64,000 nucleotides of DNA from Pegea sp. RAD2-039. Its lineage: Eukaryota > Chordata > Thaliacea > Salpida > Salpidae. Below, piece after piece: positions 14,207 through 26,992 of the stretch (its first letter is position 1; each line of letters begins with the position of its first letter). A program made the translations under genes and the position numbers. The notes beneath the pieces were generated by a model that saw only the letters and a program-made list of their open reading frames with translations, was not told the DNA's origin and did not search any database. Location of the stretch: NCBI GenBank assembly GCA_034620365.1, contig JAQGEQ010000058.1:620001-684000 (forward strand). Direction: 5' to 3'.

Positions 14207-17200
14207 CTTCTTCATCTAATTCTTCATCTGATTCTTTCATTGTGATATTGTTTCCAAGGGATCCGATTGTGACGGATGCAGTTGCCTCTTCAACCTGAAG
14301 AAGATGATTTCAGAAGTTGAAATCCGAAGATTTTTTTTACCGTTAGACGTTTGTAGATATTTTTATAAAATTTGTTTTTGATTTCAGTAACTCCCTGAAG
14401 AGCAAAATCTCTCGTGATACTCTTGAAGAGTTTTATTAAGATCTTCAGTTGATAGACATGAAGTTGAAGTTCACTTCTGACATTCAGCCAATCAGATAAG
14501 ATTTTTGTTGAAGTGTTGTACCATTTCTATAAGAAGGATTAAGATCAAAGATGAAGATGAGGAGGATGAGAAGGAAACCTCAAATGTCGCGTTGACAAAG
14601 ACTTCATCGTTGACTCGATCTAAGATCACTTCTTGATTGGCGCTGACGAAGCAGCTGAAGTTAGTTGCCAACTCCATTCCTGGTTTCTATGACAACAAGA
14701 TGAAGGAAGAAGATGAAGATGATGAAGATGATTACAGTTAGTGAAAGCAAAGAAGCAGTAAATGATCCTTCATCAAATCTCGCAATTTTTGTCAAAACAT
14801 TCTCCAAGACTCGATTAAACTGGAATCAACAAGAATCAATTGATGAAGAGATGAAGAGATGGTTACCTTGGAAACTAATAAGCTTCGAATATCAGCGAAT
14901 GCGGATTCCAGCATATCATCAACAGCTGTGTGATAGACATGTTGTTGGCCGGAAGGATCAACTCCTGATGCACAGATCTTGTGAGATTGATTCCGACATT
15001 CAATTGCGACGTTGATGAGCTGACAAAGCTGGAGAGTAACTCGAAAGTCAAGCGCGACGCGATATGACGTTAGGAGAGTCTTGAATCGATTCAAAGTCCT
15101 GTGGAGGAGACAGTGAAGAAGAGATGTGATCATGATGACGTCACGTACCTCGTGATCATGCTCTGCATCATATCAGAGGTGGTGAGCTTGAGACGATGTT
15201 CGATGTGAGATGCGAAGATCTGATCCGGCCAATGAAGATCAACAATGAAAGTCTGAAGAGCTTGCAACTTCCACAAGATGTCACTTGCCACTGCGTTCAC
15301 TGATTGGCTGATGAAAGATGTTAATTTGCATAAATTGCAACTAGTAGTCTTACTTTGAGTCCCAAGTATCTTTACCGAATCCTCGATCAATTGATTGCGC
15401 GATGGAGGACTCCATGAGATCGACATAACGGATGACAAGAGGAGCAAATGTGTCTCGGAGATGGGAATGGAATTTTCCGTTTTTTAGTCGATCTGAAATC
15501 GATTAGAGTTCAATAATCGATTTAACTGAGTTTCATGAATTCAATTTAAAAAAAAAAGAAATAAAAGTTTTCAGATTTTCTTTCAATTTCAAACTTTCCA
15601 AAGATTTTGATTTAAAAAAAAAAGATTTTTATTTGAAAAGATCGAAAATCAGATTATTTATCGATTCTTTATTTAGTTTGAAAATAATTTGAAAAAATTG
15701 ATTTCAGGCTTTCAAGAAGACAGTGATGACGTCATTGAATGACGTCACGTGATGTCGGATCTGTCAGTTCGCACTTAAACAAGTTTCAAGTGAAGTAAAT
15801 AACCAACCATCAGCCATTAAGTGGTCGTTAAGTAGCTGGAAGAGTGGGAAGCTGTCCCAGGTGTCTGGTTGTTGTTTTTCGAGGACAGCGTCCATGTCAA
15901 CGGCAAATAAGGACCAGAAAGTTTCGGAATGTTCCAACATTAGGTCACTATACCACTCGAATGACTGTTAATTGAAAGAAAAAAATGAATTTTGGAAATT
16001 TATTGAATTTGTTGCTAATTTGTGATTTCGAATGAGATGATGATGATAGTGATGGTTTCTACAAACTTACCTCACGTCCCTTTAGTAGCAGAAAAAATAA
16101 AAAAATCATTTCAAAGATCAAAATAAAAGATCAGAAAGAAGATCACCTCAAAATGATGTTCTTCATTTTGTTGTAAAACATCAATACAGAGTTCAGCGAG
16201 GTGAATGATAATTTGAAGACGTTTGTAAGCATCTATCACTAAAGTGGTTTCTATCAACAACAAACATAAAAACAACAAGCATAAAAACAAACATAAAAAC
16301 AAACCATCTAGTTTGGCGTAATCCGAGACTCCTGTGTAGTTCACAAACGCGGCTTCCTTTAAACAATGACGAACAAGCTCGCGAACTTTTGACTCTCTTC
16401 CAGCTTCGGGACCTGAATCCTCATCCATTGTCACCTAGTGACGTCATTGATGACGTCATCGACTTCTTGTAAATGAGACTTACTCTTCCTAGAAGAGTCA
16501 ATGTTGCCTTGAGCGCTCCTTGGGGTCTTCCGAATGGGAAGCAGTAACGAAATCGAGTGATCTGATCCATCGCGTAAGACTTCATCCGGGATCGGATCTC
16601 ATCAAATCTTTGTTTTTCATCAAGAGTAACAGTCCCAATCCCATCTGGTCTACAAGATCAGAAGATGTAGATCTGATCAAATTGATCATCTACAGACCTG
16701 CTCCCGTAAACATGAGAAGAACAGAAAGCGTAGCTGTAGTGGATGAGAGTAGGATCAATCATGATGCCGAGATTAGCGCGATCAAGAAGATCTGATAAGT
16801 TACAAAGATGTTTGTGGCATCCTCTCACTCCGTATCTCGAGCAATACTCATCAAGAACAAAGATCTGCCCCGGGGAGAACCAACCCTAGACACAATCTGA
16901 ACTAAGATGAAGATCTGATGAAGTTGAGTCTTACAAGACACGAATAGCTGTCGTTGAGTCTGTGATCCAATGTTAATCTTTGAAGGAGCTCATAAAGACT
17001 CGAATGATCATATTTACAGGGATCAGCGGAGATGAACTCATCCATTCCATGTCTTCTGGCACGATCAGCATCTTAAAAGTAAAAATGAAAATGTGAAGTG
17101 GATTGAGTTGAGATTACAGAATTGAGTGATAGGAGCGTCTTGTTTGTTGTCCGATAGTTTTTGGACCTGGGTTGGTGGGATTGGTTTGTGGGACTGTCCA

Positions 17201-20200
17201 GTTGCGCGATACATTGCTTGGACCCATAAAATGCGGTCCTGTTCATCATCACTGAAAAAAAAACGATTTTCACATCTTCAGTAGCAAACAGAAAATAGAA
17301 TAAATTATTTATAGGAGATGTAAGAAAAGAGAGTTAAATGCAAATTAGAAGCTGAGTAACCTAGCAAACATCACCGAATCTCCTTCTTTTACAGCATTAA
17401 AGAAAGCTCTACCTCCTTCGTGATCTAATTCAGGGACAGTATAATCGACAGTGAAACCATCAAGTTGCATCATCTCATAAGGTTCTGCTTTTCTTTCCTG
17501 GTAACTGCACATCACAAAATTATATTGGCTAACCTGTAATGTTTCTTGTTATTGATTTTCTGTTTTGTCATCTTGTATTCACTCACCTGTACTAAAATGA
17601 AATATCTTTTCTTCCATTTCTTCCACACACTACGTCCTTGAACCCATAAGTAACCACAATGTTTCATATTTAATGGTCTTTCCATTTTCACTGTCAGTTT
17701 TATTCTTATCTGCAAAAGTTTGAAAAATGAAATAAAACCTAAAAATTAATCTGGTCAAATTCCACCTGCTGGTCAGGACTGTTTTTAGGGACCTGCATAT
17801 AGTACCACTCAGGTGTCCTGGGAGTGTTTGGTGTAGGATGGATCACAACCTAAACTCATGATTTTTAGTTTTGTAATTTTGAAGACAGAGATAAAATGGA
17901 AGTTTTTATTCATACTAATCACTAATAAGATGTAGAACAACTTTAGTCATAAATAATGAAGTAAGACTTGATAAATATTTAAAAGGAGCCACAAGAACCT
18001 TTCCAAGTTCTTTGTCATCAATAGAAAGAACACCGGTGCTTTCTGTCATCAATTTCACTTTAACTTGAGGTAAGGGTTGAGTTGTAGTAAAATCTCCGGT
18101 AGTATTCCAGCTAAAAATCAAAAAGTTGAATTTTTATGAGAAATAAATTGAAAATATCGAAATTTACATCGGTTTTGATGCTTCAACTGGTTCTGTTTGT
18201 AATTTAGGACAACTATCTGTCTCCATTGTGCAATAAATGATTTTGCTTGCAGCTAAGGACTTCAGTCCTTGTACTTCAACTACAATCACCTGCCCACAAT
18301 CTCTTTTTATTTACTTTTTCAACAAAAGCTGAAGTATTTAAATAATCGATAAAAAGAGAATTGGTGCTAGAAACAACCATATGCTGATATGTGACGTCAT
18401 CAACAAAATATCGAACCTCTAACGCGAATTGTAAGATGACGTCAGCTTTTGAAAGTGTGTCTTCTTCTGTAGAGTCTAAGGAAGACAGTTTACTCCCAGG
18501 AAGATGATAGTTACGTCCACTGCTCCCACGAGACACAGGTAGAGATTCAAGATTGTTCATGAGAAGAGCAACCTGAGCGACAAATTTGGTCGTTTACAAG
18601 AATGGCTTTGAAATAAATTAAAACCAAACAATGATTTTGAGTCACGTGACTTAAAGAACAAAAATGGCTTTCTAACTTGTTGGCGCAGCTCATCAATGTA
18701 AAGACGTTGAAGTTCTCGCTCAACTTCATTTCGACAATAAAACCGCGGAAAGCGACTTTGAATTTCAATTTTCTCAGCTGAATGCTTTCTACCGTCTAAC
18801 TCGCGACGAATAGCAGCAGCTTGCTCGTCAACATTGTCCAGCTAAAAGTACCTTCATAATACTGACAAAATCAATAAAGCGTGACAAACCTGACAAGCAT
18901 TATACAGCAATTGATGTTCAACTTTTTTAATCGATAAAATGTTTTGAAACATTTCATACAATTGTTCCTTGCTCAATATCAATTCCGAAGCTGCTGATGC
19001 TGGTAGACGGTTGCTAGGGCGACGAGGGTCGTCTTCACCGCGATAAATCGCATCAAACTTTGCCATCCATGCAGAGAGCACCTGAAGAAAAGTCAACAAA
19101 ATCGATATTGAAGAGATCGAGGATTGAAGCTAACTGTCTCCTTGCTGAGGCCGTCAATTTCCGGCAGAACTTTCACTCTTTTCTCGATGTTATTTTTAAA
19201 AACTTCTCTGAAATCAGAAGCGGAACAACCACCGCTGTTGACCATTCTTGTGACCCGGTCACTTTTTAAGAAGACCTAGTTGTGATTGTACCATTAAATC
19301 GAGGTTCTACCTCAGTGATGACATCATACCTCGTAGTAGCTGTTGACAGCGTTACAGAAAGCTTCATCGGCTGCGATCTGTGTTTCGCCCGCGAGAAAAG
19401 CGCGAAAACGATCCTTGATCATTTGTAGTTGTTGCTTGTTGACCTAGAGATGAAGATGTTAGCTAAGATCATTAGTGGAAGTCTTATATGATTAGATCTT
19501 AGTTGAAGATGAAGATGTTAGTTTTTTGAATGGTGAAAGTTGGTTTAAAACACGGCAACAACCAACAAAAACATTTAGATGAGACATGCAAATGGCAGAA
19601 GACACAAAAGTCCCTCACCTTGCCAGATCTCTATTTGCAAAGAATGAAAATAATTGCTGTTAGTTTTGGAAAGACTTTTGGAAATTAAAAATAACTTTTT
19701 CAGTCGAAATTATTTTGAAATTGGTTTAAAATGTTGATATCATTTCATAGATTTATTCAAAATTCTTGAAATTGTAAACAAGATAACTTAGAAGTGAAAT
19801 AAAAATTGGAAGAGAAGAGGAGATCAAATTTGATTTTAATGGAAACTAAAAAGACTTCAAATTGAGGTGAAAAGATATTTACTTTTGCTTGTCGTCTTGC
19901 CATGTCTGTTGGTTGTTTAGCATTAAATGGATATGCAATACATCTAAGTACAAATACATAGAGTTGTAATCTCATTCTTCTATTTTCTTCTTCCTCCCGT
20001 TGCTTGGATGTTGCATCGACTTCCTCGCTTTTAACTGAAGGTGAAGGAGAAACTCCAACAAGAGAAGGTACACTTCCATTCTATCAAATTTTCATTCACA
20101 AAATTGAAAAGTTCTTTGATAGATTATTCACAATTTTTTAATTGAATAAAACTTTACTGAATCTAATTAATCATTTTTTTCTTTTTAGCTTTTTAGGATA

Positions 20201-20366
20201 AATTATCAGTAAAAGTAAAAACCTGTGTGGTTCTTTCTGAGGTTTGCTCAGACCCTTTAATACTTCTGCTGGGAACTAAAGATTGATCAGTACTAGTTGT
20301 TTGCTGAGGAGCTTCTAAAGGAGGATTTTCATCACTTTCATCTTCACTTGAAGAAGGACATATCAT
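14202..20366 (-). CDS. CADPS: Calcium-dependent activator protein for secretion (CAPS)
   Basis: CAPS/UNC-31 primes dense-core vesicles for calcium-triggered exocytosis, binding PI(4,5)P2 and SNAREs. About 25 exons are readable. Clear ones: 20223-20366 (start [13 protein letters not shown], like vertebrate MLDPSSSEEESDE), 19883-20080 ([20 protein letters not shown]), 19330-19443, 19135-19275, 18890-19081, 18677-18841, 18417-18572, 18168-18289, 17999-18110, 17766-17849, 17587-17709, 17361-17533, 17118-17251; then about 16935-17070, 16697-16887, 16484-16651, 16305-16437, 16146-16250, 15806-15966, 15353-15492, 15148-15300, 14863-15127, 14583-14678, 14344-14500 and 14202-14296. Domains in order: short acidic/Ser N-terminus (lacking the Gly/Ala-rich run of human CAPS1), DAMA-interacting helical region, C2 (exons 7-10), PH ([19 protein letters not shown], exons 11-13), MUN (exons 16-24), and an acidic tail ending SDEELDEEE. 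Phases agree wherever checked and no disruption was seen. Introns are mostly 45-200 nt; several carry TGACGTCA. Confidence 0.96.
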
Positions 20367-23090
20367 AATGAAATTGTATAAAACAAAAAGACTAGCTGAA
20401 ATTAATAACATTAAATTTATTTGTGAAATAATTTCTGATTTTACTTAAAAATTTTAAAATTGATTGAGTTACGAAAAATTGAAAAACTTGTATATCTTAA
20501 AAGATAAATCTTTAGATGAAAGAAATGAAATGATCTTTATTATTAATCTAATTTGTTTTTAGATAGATCAAACTTAAATATTCTATTTTTCATTTCAAAC
20601 TGTTTAAAAAATCAAAAATTAAAACATCTCAGAATAGTTATTAGATTTCAACTAAACTAGTAGAAACTAATTTTTTTGGTAAACAATTAAAAGTATTTAA
20701 GATATAATCTTTTTAGATAAATAAAATAATGAAATCATTATTGTTACTGACTATTCTTATTTCTATTGATTTAAACATTCCATTAGATAATTCCATATAA
20801 CAAATTATGAAACAGAAAACAAATAAAATTCTTTTTAGTTTGAAATTTCATAATTAAAAAGTTTAATAATAATAAGTAGACATATAAGAACAAAAGTAAT
20901 ATCTAAACCAGTATATCTTAATTTTCAAGTTTATTGAATCAAATAAAATTAAAACTTTTGCTGAAAAACTTTGTAATAAACAAAACTAACATCAAATAAT
21001 AATTAATATTTAAAAGAAAAACTATAAATAAAAAATAATCAAAATTAAAATAGATTGTTTGTTTTCACTTTACATAATGTAAGCAAACCACAAAAAATAA
21101 ATAAAAACAATTGTTTATAAACGAAGTTACTTTAAGGTCACACTTAATTCATATACCAATAACTAAATAAATTTACTAACATCAACCTTTAATACAATCT
21201 GTGTGTTTGAAGGTTCTTTGTTTACAAAATATGACGGTTTTTATTAAGTGCGGCACCGATGCCGTTTTTGTCTCTTTTTTTTGTTTGGAAATTTTTTTTT
21301 AAAGAAAATAAAGTCTACAAACGTATATTTGAAGAAAAGAAATTTAAGAGTCGTTTAAAATACTTTTTAGACAGTAATTTAAAGAAATTTCATTGTATTA
21401 AAGCTCAAATGGTTTTACATAAATTTAAAGGAAACAAAAATACAACAGTACGCCTTTTTCAATAAAACAAAATTGGAAAAAGTAAATATGCTTTTAACAG
21501 TGTTAGAAAAAGAGAAGAAAGGGTTTTCTGAGAAAATAAATAAATGTTAATGCTTAAAAAAAGGTTGTATGGATTTTAAAAACTGCAATTTTAACAAAAA
21601 TATAGATTACAACATCTTGTAAAGTAATTTAACATATGAAATTACAAATCATAGAATATTCAAAGCCAGTAAATATATCTAAATAAGATCATAAAAGTCC
21701 AGATGTCTTTTTACGATTGTAAAAATATCTAATTCTGATTAATTAGTTTATGCATTTAAGCAAAATGCCAGTTTTAATTTGCTTTTAAGGTTTTATTTGT
21801 TTTATTACTTGCAGAATCAATCACTTGGTAGATAGATTAGATAGCTTGAATAAACCATTTTTTAAATATCGTCTTTTCAATTTAGAAAATTCACCTTTAA
21901 ACTTCTGATACTTGGATTTCGAAACCAGAAAAAATATCTCCGACAATATTATCAGATTGCCTAATTGTGATTATTAAATTAGGATAAACTTTTTTGTATA
22001 GCTATTAGCAGTTTTAAGAAAATAAAATTAAATAAATTGTCATAAAAGTAAGTTTGCAAAGATCTATTTGGTATAAATAAAGAAGTTTTAAGTTGAAAAG
22101 CAAATTTTCATCGAAAAAAATTTATTTGGTTTTTTTAATAAGACCTTTAATCTAAAAGAAATTTTCAACAATAGTTTCAGTTATAAAAATTATTTATTTG
22201 AAAGTACTGAGATTAAACTAATGATTCTCAAATATATTTTACAACTTAAGGTTTGTTATCTAAAGTTTTGAGTATTTTCTTATTTTTCGTTTTACTATAA
22301 AAAATTCCAATAATTAGATTAGCTACAAATTCATATTTCACGAATAAATGAAATTTACATCAATTATCAAAAGCAAAAAAATGATATTTTTAAACAGATT
22401 ATATTAAAAAACATCAAAATTAAAATTTGATTGAATTTAATTAATTAATTTCAGTTCAAATTTACCAAAGCAAAAGTAATAACCTGACTTCAAATTGATT
22501 AATGCTACTAGGTACATACAAAATGGTATTTCTGCAAAATTTTGCAACAACCTTCGACAAAACTTATTTGAATGTTGAAATAAAATGAAAATTATCAAAA
22601 AATCTTCATTAAAACATTTAAAAAAGTTTAAGTTTGTACTTAAATCAAGGAGAAACACTTAAAATTTACTTTAATTTGTTCTCATTTAGGAAATCTGTTC
22701 CTATTTGATCAAAGACTTAGAAATATAATAACTTTGTATGGTATTTTAATGATTATATAATATACCTTTTATGAGTACTTTTAACTTCATGCATTGAGCA
22801 TCCTAAATCTACGTTTAATCATTAACAAATTTCAATCTTTCCAATTTTGATTTAGTAACTAATAAATTACTGGCCTGTAAACACAGTTGCATTTATTGTT
22901 TGTTTCTAAAGCTGTAGAAAGATCAGTTTAATTTATCGATTGAAGATTTGATAAAGATTTGATAACGACTTTCAAAAGATACTTTATGAATTTAAAGAAA
23001 AATATTTTAGATAAAAGTAAAAACAGAAAGAAAGAAATTTCTTAAATCAGATGATAAATCTGTTGTTTGTAGATCTTCAAAACGATCTTT
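20367..23090. other. Divergent intergenic region between CADPS and the CLC gene
   Basis: Very AT-rich. It must hold promoters for both divergent genes. No exon, RNA gene or repeat family member was recognised. Open frames at 21259-21465 and 22437-22658 look like chance frames in biased sequence. Confidence 0.5.
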
Positions 23091-26000
23091 ATGCCTCCTA
23101 CAAGTACTCCCAACTCTTTCGAGAATCCAAACCATTTTCTTTTTGAATCATCTGAAAAACTTCGAATCCATTTACAAGATGATGACGTCATTGATGATAG
23201 TCATCTAGCAGATACAAACGAAGGTAGATTAAGTGCTGACGTCACAACATACATCATCACCCTCTTTCAGGGTTCTTCACATCTGGACGTGATTACGAGA
23301 GTGCTTATGTGAATCACAAGTACACTGAGAAGGAGAAACAGGAACTTCTCAAGTTGAATACTGAGCACTAAACTAATCAGCTGATTTCAAACAATTCATA
23401 TTTTTAGGTATGAAAGTTTAGATTATCTTCCAGCTTGGAGCGATTCCTATAAAAAATGGTTGAAGATGCAGCCAAAAAGGTAAGATTACTAGTATCCGTT
23501 GGCTTGTGGACTCACCTGTGGGACTGGGACAGGTTAGATTGGGACAGATGGTTGATGATGGGTATGATTGGGTTCACAGTTGGATTTATAGGATTTTTAC
23601 TGCATCAGTTGATTGATTTGATCTCTGAAACCAAATGGGAGCACGCAGAAGTTTTCTTAGAGGTTGAAAATAAGTAAAAAGACAGAAACTCGATTATTAT
23701 GTTCCAGGAGAGTGTTGGAGTTGCTTGGATCTTCGTGGTTGGGTACAGTCTCATCTTTCTCATTCCATCTACTTTTCTAGTTGCTGTAAGTCTTCCACTA
23801 GCTCCTCTTCTCATCATTTGAAGAAGTTTTTAGTGGTTCCAACCAGCTGCTGGAGGTTCAGGGATCCCAGAGTTGATTGGATTCCTCAATGGAACCATCA
23901 TTCGAAGAATCTTCACTTTTCAGACTCTTCTTGTCAAATTTGTGTCTTGTATCTTTGCAGTTGGATCAGGGATGCCAGTGGGTCCTGAAGGTCCAATGAT
24001 TCATCTTGGGTGAGTCTTCTACATCTTTTAGACGCTTGTCCTGCACCCACATTGATTTAGAGGAATAATCGGAGCAGGAATGAGTCAATTTCAATCCGGA
24101 TTCTTCGGATTCCAATCCAAATACTTTCAAAGATTCCGAAACTCCGAAGATCGGTTACTTTTAATCTCTGTTGATCTTCTATCATTCTAAGATCATACAT
24201 CTTTAGAAGAAACTTTATATCTGCTGGAGTAGCAGCTGGAGTGTCTTCAGCATTTGGAGCGCCGGTGGGAGGACTTCTTTTCTCGATGGAGGAAGTCTCA
24301 TCTTTTTGGAATCTTAAATTATCTTGGCAAACGTTCTTCTGTTGCATGATCTCCACTTTTACAACGGACCTCTTCAACTCCGCTTTTAAGGGATTCTCTT
24401 ATCAGGGTGATTTTGGGCTTTTCAAAGCTGAAACCAACATCATTTTTCAGGTCTCATTGACACATCATCACCTTTTAATTTAACATCTAGGAATTTCTTG
24501 AAGGTCAACTCAAGTCTTCCAACTCACATCCTCCTTTTTATTCCGACTTTGATTCTTGGATGCATAGGAGGGATTTTAGGCTCTTTATTCGTCTTCTTCA
24601 ACGTCAAAATTGCCAGATTAAGAAGAAAGATTCTTAGTGGGATTAGATCTGAATCTATAAAGAAGTCCCTCCGATGTCTTGAGCCTTGTGTGATTATGGT
24701 GATTGAAATTTAGTTCATCGGACACAAATGATCTTTAAAAGATTTTTTCAGATCATCACAGCAACTGTATCTGTTCTTCTTCCAAACTTATTCAGTTGTA
24801 AGCAGCCTGAGTGTTATTTACAAACAGATCACATCATTTGCTCCGATGATCAAGTGTGCAAGTAAATAATCTTCAATTTTGATAAGTCTAAAGTGAACTG
24901 GGACATTTTGGATTTAGACCAGAATGTTCGCTTCTTGCAAAAGAAGATTTCAGACCTCCACGAACTGAAGAAAATGTGAAAAAGTATTTATGTGAAAAAG
25001 GAGCTGAGATGGAAGTTGGAGATTTTAGATTCACAAACTCCACTTTCAATGATGGTGAGTCTCTGTCCTCTGAACAAAGATCAAACTCTCAAATGATAAT
25101 CCTTCAGCTGCCACCCTTCTTTTTGTCACCGGAGAAGAAGCAATTAAACATCTCTTTTCAAACGGGACACACAATCAGTTCAGCATCCCGGCCCTTATTG
25201 TGGTCCTCATCATTTACTACATCCTGGCATGTTGGGCAGCAGGGACTGCAATATCAAGTGGTCTAGTTGTCCCAATGCTGTAGGAGACTAAAAGTGCCCG
25301 ACACTTTGTCCAAAATCAAATTTTCAGGTTAATTGGTGGACTTTATGGACGAATTGTTGGCCAAGCAATGGTGTCCTGGTTTGGTGTCCATCCTCCAGAA
25401 GTAGACCTGGTATGGTCGTGGATTGACCCAGGGGCAATGGCCTTGATTGGAGCGGCTTCCTTTTTTGGCGGAGTGTCCAGACTGACCATGTCTCTCACAG
25501 TGATCATGGTCAGTCCAATCTAATCTTTCCTCCCTTCAATTTTGTGTCTTAAGGTTGAGATCACAAATGACATCATGTTCCTGCTTCCTATAATGACATC
25601 AATCATGATTTCGAAATGGGTTGGGGACCTTTTTACTCATCCCATCTATCACACTCTCCTTGAGTTTAAATGCATCCCATTCTTGGACACGGAGCCAGTG
25701 GTCTACCACAACAGAAAGGACCTGTCAGTGGTTCGAGGACTTCTTTTATCAAACTCACTTCTTCATTTTATTCAAGACTCAACTTAGAACTTTACCAAGT
25801 CAAGCGTGTGATGACGTCACCAGTGGAGACGATCAAGTCACGTGAAAAAGTCTCTCGACTTTGTAAGCTGCTACTGGGGACTACATTTGGAGGTTTCCCG
25901 GTTGTCAAGGAGACGCAAAGAGGCGAAGTGTATGAGGGCGTCATCACTAGGTTAGAATAGCGGTAGACGTCACATGTAAATGTCACGTGGTCAATTGCAG

Positions 26001-26537
26001 ACTTGAACTGTGTACACTACTCCAACATGAAGAGATCTTCCTCAAAGATTCGGATTCAAATGATCAAAACACGATCTTGAACTATCATAAGGTCAGTATC
26101 AGGTGATCGCGTGGTTAAAAGATGACGTCACTGCTTCTAGATTCACGTCGACAAATTAGTTGATAGTAGAACAGTCTACCAGAAGATTCAACGATTATTG
26201 GAACGAGAAAATATTGATGACGTCAGCATCGACTTGGTGACGTCATATTGATTATATAATCAAACGTATTTGGATTTTTGTTGTTTCAGGACTCTTACGT
26301 CAACAAATCGTGTATTACTCTACAACAAAGCTTCTCGCTTCATCGAACTTACATAATATTTCGTACACTCGGATTGCGCCACCTACCGGTTGTGGATGAA
26401 CACAACAAAGTGGTTGGAATCATCACGAGGTGGCGTTAGAGCACACAAGTTGTAAAAACTGATTAGTTGTTTATAGAAAAGACTTGATGGGCTTTCAGTT
26501 GGAAGAAAAGTTAAATTCTCAACAAATCAACTTGTAA
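23091..26537 (+). CDS. CLCN6: CLC-type chloride/proton exchanger, CLC-6/7 subgroup
   Basis: Start ATG at 23091 has an in-frame TAG upstream; stop TAA at 26535-26537. About 15 exons. The CLC-6/7 hallmark YESLDY opens the second or third exon. Filter motif 1 is intact (GSGIPE, from about 23860). Motif 2 reads GPEGPMIH at about 23970: the gating Glu is kept but the usual Lys/Arg is Pro. [18 protein letters not shown] and [11 protein letters not shown] (with the proton-pathway Glu) follow; QFQS and SSFWN are closer to CLC-6 than CLC-7. Motif 3 is GLVVP instead of GxFxP. The last membrane part keeps WVGDLF...IYHTLLEF. Two CBS domains follow: one from about 25790 (VMTSPVETI...GGFPVV) and the second ending [20 protein letters not shown] at 26370-26430. 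Such proteins work in late endosomes and lysosomes. A few exon joins, such as the one near 25735/25787, are uncertain. It is convergent with OGA. Confidence 0.94.
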
Positions 26538-26598
26538 CATCTCCAACTATCGATTTTTGTACTCGGAGTTAAGAAATGGTGGTTTTTACTGATAATCG

Positions 26599-26604
26599 AA
26601 TAAA
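26599..26604 (+). promoter_or_regulatory. Candidate poly(A) signal of CLC gene
   Basis: AATAAA 62 bases after the CLC stop codon. Confidence 0.6.
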
Positions 26605-26818
26605 ACTTTTATCTTTTTTAACTTTTCTCGACTTTATCTGTGGTATTAAATGAGCTTTTTGCCAATAATTAGTCTACATCTTTAATAATCTATTCTGATC
26701 TTCATCTCTTAATTAGTAAAAGATTAAATCAGATGATTAGATAAAGTTTAGTTGTGAAATTTTCTAAAACTTTTCAAAAACTCACAAATTTGTAAATCAC
26801 AATTTCTACAATTTGGAA

Positions 26819-26824
26819 TTTATT
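26819..26824 (-). promoter_or_regulatory. Candidate poly(A) signal of OGA
   Basis: AATAAA on the minus strand about 170 bases after the OGA stop, leaving roughly 215 bp between the convergent poly(A) signals. Confidence 0.45.
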
Positions 26825-26992
26825 TCCTTTTTTGCTAAAATAGGAAAAAATTTTTGATGTTTCACAACAACTCTTAAATGAATGAACAGCGCCGTAGAGG
26901 GCGGCAGAGAGCGCGATTTGAGTCAGCTGATCAAAGTCGTAACGTCACAAGTCAGTTAGGAAATATATTAGAAATTTTCAAGAAGCGAATCT

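Noticed and set aside
21259-21465. 68-codon Lys/Phe-rich frame upstream of CADPS
   Set aside because: Composition matches AT-rich spacer; no similarity, splice context or second supporting signal.
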